DNA of 34,702 bases, from the NCBI RefSeq assembly GCF_000586435.1, contig NZ_BAWH01000029.1, positions 1-34,702 of the forward strand, read 5' to 3'. The notes beneath the pieces were generated by a model. That model had not been told where the DNA came from, did no database searches, and worked only from the letters and a program-made list of their open reading frames with translations. The position numbers were made by a program, and so were the translations under genes. Position 1 is the first letter of the stretch. Each line of letters starts with the position of its first letter. Source of the DNA: Psychrobacter sp. JCM 18901 (lineage in GTDB: Bacteria; Pseudomonadota; Gammaproteobacteria; Pseudomonadales; Moraxellaceae). Of the stretch, positions 27,505 through 34,702 are shown piece after piece.

Positions 27505-29080
27505 TGTGATGAGCCTTAGGGTTATCTGCTTCTGTAATAATAGCGTTCTTGTGCACACGTCTGGTCATATCTGTCTCAGTATGACTCTCACTAGTCCCTA
27601 AAGGTATGATGGCTTCATTGTCGTGATCGTCATATTCAATATCACTGTCTTTGTCATAAGCCATAGGCTCTAGGTGCGGTGATGCTTCTAGATGTGGATC
27701 ATTACCGTTGTAAGCACTCTCACCATGTCTATTTAGATTTTCATGTCGTTGTACGTTTTTAGTTGCGGCAGAGGTTTTTCTAAATAGTTTACGGTCATCG
27801 CCATGCTTGCTAGTAGACTGTTTACGCGGTTCGCTATTAGCAAAAATAGCATTTAGCGGCAGATGCAGTTGCCGTTTGGCATATGCTTCGGTGTTTTCAA
27901 AGCGTTTTACCAATAAACTTAGCCAAGGTTTTTGACCTTCCAATTTCATCTCATCCAACTCGTCCTTGATAGGAAGTGGATAGGGCAAGGTACGATAAAA
28001 GTCCCATAACGTCATCCTACTCAGGTCTCTTTTGAGCACATAGTCATCATCATCTGTCATGGTAATCAGATTGCTGTCTTGTAGGTAGTTGATATAGGTA
28101 TACCATTTTGGCAGCTCTTTGCGACCTAAGACATTGCGCAGCGCTTGTTCGCTAACGGCTTCACCTTTTAAGTGGTGGGTATAGACCAAGTTCAACATAT
28201 CTAGCAAGCTGAGTAACGGGTGACGAGGGTAGACTTCTTCTGTCTCAAAAATGGTCAAGGTATAACTGATTTCAACGCCTAATAAAATCAAATTCCACGA
28301 CAGATAAATCCATAGTAGAAAGATAGGTAAGGCAGCAAAGGCACCGTAAATCGCTTCGTAGCTGGTAAAGTTAGCCATCACTGTACCAAACAGATGCTTC
28401 ATTAATTCAAAGACAATAGCCACAAACACGCCAGCGATGGCTGCGTTCTTTGTTGGTACGCGCGCCTTTGGAATAAACCAGTACATACCGATAAAGCCCG
28501 CCATCGTAATACCAATCGATGCCATTTGTACCCAAAAGCTCCAGTCGATACCGTAGCCTGCAATTTGACGATTAAGAAAGCTCAGACTCTGTACAGTACT
28601 TGAAGCGATAAAAGCGGTACCCAACACCAGCGGTCCTAGGGTAACAATGGTCCAATAACGCAGCATGCTTTTGATGCCACCAGAGCGGTCTTCTACTCGC
28701 CAAATCTGATTAAACGCGCGCTCGATAGTGGTCAAGGTCATGATAGTCGTAAAGAATAAAATCATTGCACCGATAATGGTTAAGTTGGATGACTTTTCGG
28801 CAAAGCTATTAATGTACTCACTAACTTGCATGCTCGATTGCGGCAATAGATTGCTATAAATGACGTCATAAATCTGAGCTCTAACCGATGCGAGTGCTGG
28901 TACAGATGACAAAATCATCAGTAATACCGTTAATACTGGTACGATCGACAGCATAGTGGTGTATGTCAGCGAAGCCGCCTTTTGCTGGCAATTATCTTCA
29001 AAAAAATGCCGAGTCAAAAACCGTAAAAACTGAAACCAGCGCTGCTGTAAAAACGGGAGTTTTTGAGATAATTTTTCCAT
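27497..29080 (-). CDS. YihY/UPF0761-family membrane protein with long C-terminal tail
   Basis: The family was once thought to include RNase BN but is a membrane protein of unsettled function. The core (~1-290) has six hydrophobic segments, the conserved DNCQQKAASLTYTTMLSIVPVLTVLLMI at the first helix, TLTTIERAFNQIWRVE and FGAFAALPIFLLWIYLSWNLILLG-like helix (AAFPIFLLW type). A winged-helix-like region follows (VSEQALRNVLGRKELPKWYTYI). The last ~120 residues are hydrophilic and low-complexity, rich in His, Asp, Glu and Asn, with a repeated PHLE. At 527 aa it is longer than typical. Start MEKLSQKLPFLQQRW (29080); 29089 is also possible. Overlaps the DUF2254 start by 8 nt. Confidence 0.88.
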   Translation of the reverse strand: MEKLSQKLPFLQQRWFQFLRFLTRHFFEDNCQQKAASLTYTTMLSIVPVLTVLLMILSSVPALASVRAQIYDVIYSNLLPQSSMQVSEYINSFAEKSSNLTIIGAMILFFTTIMTLTTIERAFNQIWRVEDRSGGIKSMLRYWTIVTLGPLVLGTAFIASSTVQSLSFLNRQIAGYGIDWSFWVQMASIGITMAGFIGMYWFIPKARVPTKNAAIAGVFVAIVFELMKHLFGTVMANFTSYEAIYGAFAALPIFLLWIYLSWNLILLGVEISYTLTIFETEEVYPRHPLLSLLDMLNLVYTHHLKGEAVSEQALRNVLGRKELPKWYTYINYLQDSNLITMTDDDDYVLKRDLSRMTLWDFYRTLPYPLPIKDELDEMKLEGQKPWLSLLVKRFENTEAYAKRQLHLPLNAIFANSEPRKQSTSKHGDDRKLFRKTSAATKNVQRHENLNRHGESAYNGNDPHLEASPHLEPMAYDKDSDIEYDDHDNEAIIPLGTSESHTETDMTRRVHKNAIITEADNPKAHHSE

Positions 29081-29215
29081 GTCGACCATTAAGCAAAAGT
29101 AAGAGTGACAATAGTGTAACAAAGATGAACGGTTATCATCTGCGGTTTAATTGTGTCAAAATGCACCGCGTAGCACATCAGATACAATATAAGTTAGGTT
29201 ATCAATCATAGGTAT

Positions 29216-29245
29216 TTGCATGACAGTGAATGACTCGGGCATAAT
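29216..29245 (+). promoter_or_regulatory. Candidate promoter for the wrbA-like gene
   Basis: TTGCAT, an 18-bp spacer and CATAAT lie ~90 bp before the start codon, in the divergent gap with the YihY-family gene. The -35 is weak and the -10 good. Confidence 0.4.
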
Positions 29246-29335
29246 GTGCACATATTCTACAATGCCAGTTAGTCATATATTTCGCCGCATTTTTGGTGGC
29301 TAGTATGTTAACGATTTTATAAGGAAGCTTTGCTA

Positions 29336-29953
29336 ATGAGTCAGACCGACCCTTATGTTCTGGTGCTTTATTATTCTAATTACGGTACGACTAAGACATT
29401 AGCATATGCTATCGCTCAAGGTATTGAGGATGCTGGCATGACCGCGCGTATCCGTACGGTACCGACAGTGGCACCTGAAACCACGTCAAGCAAGCCTGCG
29501 ATACCTGATGAAGGTGAGTTGTACTGTACGATGGACGATCTCAAGGACTGTAGCGGTCTTGCGCTTGGTAGCCCAACGCACTTTGGTAATATGGCCGCAC
29601 CCATGAAGTATTTTTGGGACAATACCGTGACCTTATGGCTGGCAGGGAACCTACAAAACAAGCCTGCATCGGTGTTTACGGCGACAGGCTCTATGCATGG
29701 CGGCCAAGAAACGACATTGTTGACGATGATGTTGCCGTTGATGCATCACGGTATGGTCATCGTAGGTGTGCCCTATGCAGAGCCAGCATTGAACCGTACT
29801 CATCGCGGCGGTACACCTTATGGTGCCAGCCATGTCAGCGGAGCATCACATGATCAGCCAATATCTGCTGACGAACGAGATTTAGGTATTGCGCAGGGTC
29901 GCCGTTTAGCGATTACGGCGGCTGCATTAGCACAGGCTAATTGGAACCGATAA
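29336..29953 (+). CDS. wrbA: NAD(P)H:quinone oxidoreductase, WrbA family
   Basis: WrbA proteins are FMN-dependent flavodoxin-fold quinone reductases that protect against redox cycling. The N-terminal FMN phosphate loop is YYSNYGTTKTLAYAIAQG. GSPTHFGNMAAPMKYFWD and TATGSMHGGQETTLLTMMLPLMHHGM follow, and GGTPYGASHVSG is the usual wrbA signature. At 205 aa it is full length and intact. ATG 29336 has AAGGAAGC upstream. Confidence 0.93.
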   Translation: MSQTDPYVLVLYYSNYGTTKTLAYAIAQGIEDAGMTARIRTVPTVAPETTSSKPAIPDEGELYCTMDDLKDCSGLALGSPTHFGNMAAPMKYFWDNTVTLWLAGNLQNKPASVFTATGSMHGGQETTLLTMMLPLMHHGMVIVGVPYAEPALNRTHRGGTPYGASHVSGASHDQPISADERDLGIAQGRRLAITAAALAQANWNR

Positions 29954-30093
29954 GTAACTTTTATAAACCTGCTGTCTATAAGCGTCTGAGTCTCAAAATC
30001 TATGGTTGAATGCTTATAACCAAGTGGTTATAACAAAGAGCCAACTATCTATATTCAGCAGTATATTATTCATTTAGGAAATCAAAATATCTA

Positions 30094-30542
30094 ATGGCCA
30101 CAACCCGCTCTAATACAAAGCCTCTTAAAACGGTTAAGCCTATCGCACCTATTGCACAGCGCTTAAAGGTTACGTGGTTAATTTGGCTCGTTTATAGACT
30201 GCTCGGATTGCCTATCTTTATTAGTATCTTTAATCCTAGTAGCCCTGATATTGTTGGCGGTATTGCTTGGCAGGCATTGTGCTAGTGCCAGCATTGATTT
30301 TGACGCCATGGATATTGCGCGGTCGTTCACCCTATGCATTGTTGATAAGCAGTATGTTTACCTTGGTATATTTGGGTGCGAGTGGCGTGGTGCTGTTTAC
30401 TCGTATATATGGCAGTAGCTGGGCTGAAATCGCCGTGTATTTAACGGATTTCTTACTATTGCTTGCTATCAATGTTTGGCTATTTATTTTGCTTAAACGT
30501 TTGCCTTCGATGAACAACGTTGTGAAGAAACCTCGCCAATAA
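30094..30542 (+). CDS. DUF2069 membrane protein (frameshifted)
   Basis: DUF2069 proteins are small inner-membrane proteins of unknown function, often found next to wrbA in gammaproteobacteria. The corrected 149-aa protein has about four hydrophobic segments (LTWLIWLVYRLLGLPIFISIF-like first helix, IVLVPALILTPWIL, LISSMFTLVYLGASGVVLF, LTDFLLLLAINVWLFILL). The frame breaks at 30272-30274: CAGGCATTGTG should be CAGGGCATTGTG, reading GGIAWQGIVLVPALIL. It follows wrbA by 140 bp in the same direction. Confidence 0.82.
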
Positions 30543-30591
30543 TTGAAGTTATCTGAAGCCTAATAAATTATATCCATTAATCTAAAGCCAT

Positions 30592-30628
30592 AAAAAAAGC
30601 GGCGCCCCGTCTGGAGCACCGCTTTTTT
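30592..30628. terminator. Bidirectional terminator between DUF2069 and DUF3108 genes
   Basis: AAGCGGCGCCCC and GGAGCACCGCTT form a GC-rich stem with two mismatches, flanked by A7 and T6 runs, between convergent genes. Confidence 0.85.
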
Positions 30629-30653
30629 GTTTATAACTTTCAAGATAAGTAGA

Positions 30654-31436
30654 TTAGTTAATCTTGGTCAATTCTAAATCCATTTTCTTGCCATCGTTAA
30701 TTTGGCTAACTTTAACGGGCATATAGTCCAAGCTTGGGGCTAACCAAAAGCTGGTAGAACGGCTATCGTCATCGTGGACGCGGTCAACACGTACCGTATC
30801 AAAGGTACCCGCTGGTACGGTAATCTTAGTACTGCCTGATTTTTTAAATGGCGTCTTCTCGATTTTGTCTTTTTTTCGCCATGTAGTAGTTACCAGAGAA
30901 TTTACCGTTTAATAAATCCTGACGAATCTGTACCTCAAGGCTCAAGTCATCAAAGGCTTGTTGCGACATATTCATAGTCGTCGACTTGCCTTTATAGTTA
31001 CTAGTAACTTTTTTTTGCTGCTTGGGTTAAAGTCTAGTTTGTGTGTGCGACCCATGCCAAGTAGTTTGTACGTAGTGCTTGCCTGCGTCGGATTGACATT
31101 GTTACCATTAATCGTAAAAGTACTGTTTTGCGAAGCACTCGCCACACCAGCGACGCGAGCCTTAACGTTATATTTCCACGTATTACCAGATTTGCTTAGC
31201 GTACGAGTTGCTGTGCCTTTGTATTTGTCCTCAACAGTAAAACTATAATCGGCAGTTGATGGTTGGACGGTTTTTGCGCTGGCAAGGGTAGGTGCGGTCA
31301 TACTCAAAGCTCCAACGGTAGAGATACTGATGCCTGTTACCAAGGCAGATAAAAATTTAGATGGACTGCGTTTTGCGTTATTAGCATTATCAACATTGTC
31401 GCTTGATGACTTTTTGTGCATTGATGAAAAACTCAT
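30654..31436 (-). CDS. DUF3108 exported protein (two frame errors that cancel)
   Basis: DUF3108 proteins are predicted periplasmic beta-rich proteins of unknown role. The protein starts MSFSSMHKKSSSDN after AAGGGG, with a signal peptide preceded by an unusually long (~30 residue) hydrophilic n-region; the hydrophobic core is LVTGISISTVGALSMTAPTLASA. The domain includes YSFTVEDKYKGTATRTLSKSGNTWKY and ends PAGTFDTVRVDRV...FWLAPSLDYMPVKVSQIN. An 8-T run at 31009-31016 (six expected) and a 7-T run at 30870-30876 (six expected) together add 3. The middle ~45 codons are read wrongly, and both frames contain stops. Corrected length 259 aa, ending LELTKIN. Confidence 0.85.
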
Positions 31437-31758
31437 AGATACCCCTTCAGTAATTTATTGCCGATATAGCAACTTTTATCGTTCGTTCTTATTATGTTTA
31501 CCAGACCTATAATGGTCATACGCTGTTACATTTTCAAGCGTGGTGTCATACCGCTTCGTGTAGAGCTTGTAGCAAATGTTTCTATAGTTCATTTGGCATT
31601 GGTCAAAATATAAATTCAGCTCGCTAATATTTCTAAATATTCCTACTTCTTGTTCCTTATTTGAATAGCATATCGGCTTTACTAAACCTCATTCATTTAT
31701 ATGAAACGTTGATTGATAAGTTTTTGCAAAATAATCTTGTAAATTTTTGGGCTTTACA

Positions 31759-31786
31759 CTTGAACCGAACTCACCTTGCCCCCACT
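31759..31786 (+). promoter_or_regulatory. Sigma-32 (heat-shock) promoter of groESL
   Basis: CTTGAA (31759-31764), a 14-bp spacer and CCCCCACT (31779-31786) match the RpoH consensus CTTGAA-N13/14-CCCCAT closely. It lies ~130 bp before groES in a 478-bp gap that otherwise shows nothing recognisable. No CIRCE inverted repeat was seen, which agrees with sigma-32 rather than HrcA control. Confidence 0.8.
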
Positions 31787-31914
31787 TTTTGTTACAAGCT
31801 CAAGGCTTATCTATAAAGCGTTGTTTTTGGCAGTGTTCCCTATAGATACTGGTATTGAGACCATTAATTCAAATAAACCCTTAATTTTATTAACCAACTT
31901 TTGGAGTCATATCG

Positions 31915-32205
31915 ATGAACATTCGTCCTTTACATGACCGTATTGTCGTCCGCCGCATAGAAGAAGAAACAAAGACAGCTGGTGGTATCTTGCTTCCTGG
32001 TTCAGCACAAGAGAAACCTTCACAAGGTGAAGTGCTTGCAGTTGGTAATGGTCAAGTTCGTGACAACGGTGAAACTCGTGCGTTAGATGTAAAAGCTGGC
32101 GACAAAGTTTTGTTCGGTCAATATGCTGGTCAAACCGTAAAGGTTGACGGTGAAGAACTATTGATTATGAAAGAGTCTGATGTATTGGGTGTGCTAGAAG
32201 GCTAG
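31915..32205 (+). CDS. groS: Co-chaperonin GroES
   Basis: The 96-aa lid of the GroEL chamber is intact. It begins [31 protein letters not shown], with the mobile loop at ~17-32, and ends with [23 protein letters not shown] lies upstream of the ATG. groEL follows after 123 bp. Confidence 0.98.
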   Translation: MNIRPLHDRIVVRRIEEETKTAGGILLPGSAQEKPSQGEVLAVGNGQVRDNGETRALDVKAGDKVLFGQYAGQTVKVDGEELLIMKESDVLGVLEG

Positions 32206-32322
32206 TCCTTTTGAGTATTATTTTATACTCAGCACATTTTGATAGCAGTTTCTAATAATCGCTTTTGATAAGCAACTATCAAATCAATCAATTGTATTCT
32301 CATACTTATAATAGTGGAGTAA

Positions 32323-33979
<1,657 letters not shown>

Positions 33980-34085
33980 TTTATGCCTCGACTAAATTTG
34001 TACGATGTTGTTAACCTCGCTCGATGTACTATCAGTACAATCTTCACTTGGTTGCCTAGTCGTACGGCTTTAGTCAACTCATAAA
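33980..34085. repeat. ~106-bp near-palindromic repeat, copy B (after groEL)
   Basis: An inverted repeat has outer arms TTTATG / CATAAA, then GACTAAATTTGTACGA / TCGTACGGCTTTAGTC (14 of 16 pair), and a centre TGTACT-ATC-AGTACA (34025-34039). The midpoint of the whole element falls within the central palindrome. It begins at the base after the groEL stop codon. It is clearly related in its central ~60 bp to the element after etfA. Confidence 0.85.
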
Positions 34086-34134
34086 TCGCTTTTCGCTAGA
34101 AGTATGATTTTGTCATAAAATCTATTTGACTATT

Positions 34135-34170
34135 AAAAGCTCTGTTATCGAAAGATAGCAGGGCTTTTTT
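34135..34170 (+). terminator. Intrinsic terminator of groESL
   Basis: A 14-bp stem, AAAGCTCTGTTATC / GATAGCAGGGCTTT with G-U pairs, is closed by a GAAA tetraloop and followed by T6. It lies ~155 bp after the groEL stop, beyond the palindromic repeat. Confidence 0.9.
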
Positions 34171-34366
34171 GTGTCTAGTCTAATAGGGTAGTGGATTCAT
34201 ATAGAAAAACCCTTATAGGCTGAGCTTATCGTGATTTTTCAGGGTTGAAAGATAAATATTGATCATTGGTTTGAAACTCTTAAAATTAACAGCCATAATA
34301 TAGAAACAAAACAGTTGTTAAACTTACACATAAGATTGTAATCTTATTTATATTTTTGGAAAGTTA

Positions 34367-34702
34367 ATGAAGAAAGTATTATTCACCGCTCTTGTTTCGC
34401 TTAGTGTCATGTTCGTTCCATACAGTTCTAGTATTGCTCAAAGTAGTAAAATGAACGATCTCGCGAGTATTGATCAGATGTATAGCTCTAAGTTAGTTGG
34501 TACTTGGAACTGCAATCCTGTCGAAATGGAAGTTGAAGATGCAACTGTTACTATGAAAGGAAAAGCTTCGTATTTCACTAATAAACGAAGTAATACATTT
34601 GGTACGATGATAATAGATTATCCTAAAGAAAAAATTACGCTTGAATACGATTATTTCGGTACAGGCACTTGGGAGATAAACAATAAAAAAATTAGTTGAA
34701 AT
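34367..34702 (+). CDS. Secreted protein of unknown function, runs off the window
   Basis: The protein starts MKKVLFTALVSLSVMFVPYSSSIAQ, a clear signal peptide with cleavage expected after IAQ or SIA. The mature part (KLVGTWNCNPVEMEVEDATVTMKG...GTGTWEINNKK) has one Cys and repeated GTW motifs, suggesting a small beta-barrel such as a lipocalin-like fold. I do not recognise the family. A stop appears at 34697, just after an A7 run (34685-34691). With six A, as at many other places here, the frame continues NNKKLVE past the window edge, so the literal C-terminus is doubtful. Confidence 0.65.

Overview
The window looks like a stretch of a gammaproteobacterial chromosome from the Moraxellaceae, most likely Psychrobacter. 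That is an inference from gene content and protein character: rpmF-fabD-fabG-acpP without plsX/fabH, pyrB followed by a catalytically dead dihydroorotase-like pyrC', ilvB-ilvH-ilvC, an EF-P hydroxylase, and moderately AT-rich DNA. No tRNA, rRNA, insertion sequence, prophage or CRISPR array was seen. This is core housekeeping DNA.

Layout. 1-1630 (minus): yciO and epmC. 1800-5600 (plus): yceD, rpmF, fabD, fabG, acpP (ribosome assembly and fatty acid synthesis). 5800-10200: a BON/LysM protein, queG (minus), the NAD(P)HX repair enzyme nnr, and a DUF4124 protein (minus). 10200-11075: a long gene-free leader. 11076-14560: ilvB, ilvH, ilvC (branched-chain amino acids). 14860-16720: an unknown membrane protein, a cold-shock protein and a DUF421 protein. 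17169-19019: etfB, etfA. 19224-21109 (minus): an SpoU-type RNA methyltransferase and fbp. 21499-24384 (plus): pyrB, pyrC', and a DUF2127 membrane protein. 24462-29080 (minus): CPA1 antiporter, DUF2254 protein, YihY-family protein. 29336-30542 (plus): wrbA-like and DUF2069. 30654-31436 (minus): DUF3108. 31915-33979: groES-groEL behind a sigma-32-like promoter. A secreted protein runs off the right edge.

The most striking property is the number of broken reading frames. At least 17 genes, including rpmF, fabD, groEL, ilvB, ilvC, pyrB and fbp, need a frame correction to give a full-length protein. Fifteen sites are +1 or +2 insertions in A/T runs (7-8 bases where 6, or once 7, restore the frame). 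Six are one-base losses, at least four of them in GGGC/GCCC contexts. After correction every gene is full length with intact motifs, and several match the known family length exactly (YciO 206 aa, IlvC 338 aa). I therefore read these as sequencing or assembly errors, not pseudogenes, and annotate whole genes across the breaks.

Beyond the genes, the best non-coding signals are two related ~106-110 bp near-palindromes lying directly after the stop codons of etfA and groEL, an 8-bp tandem repeat that contains the queG stop codon, stem-loops at both ends of the acpP transcript, and the unexplained ~870 bp in front of ilvB. I did not find a convincing new defence or mobile system.
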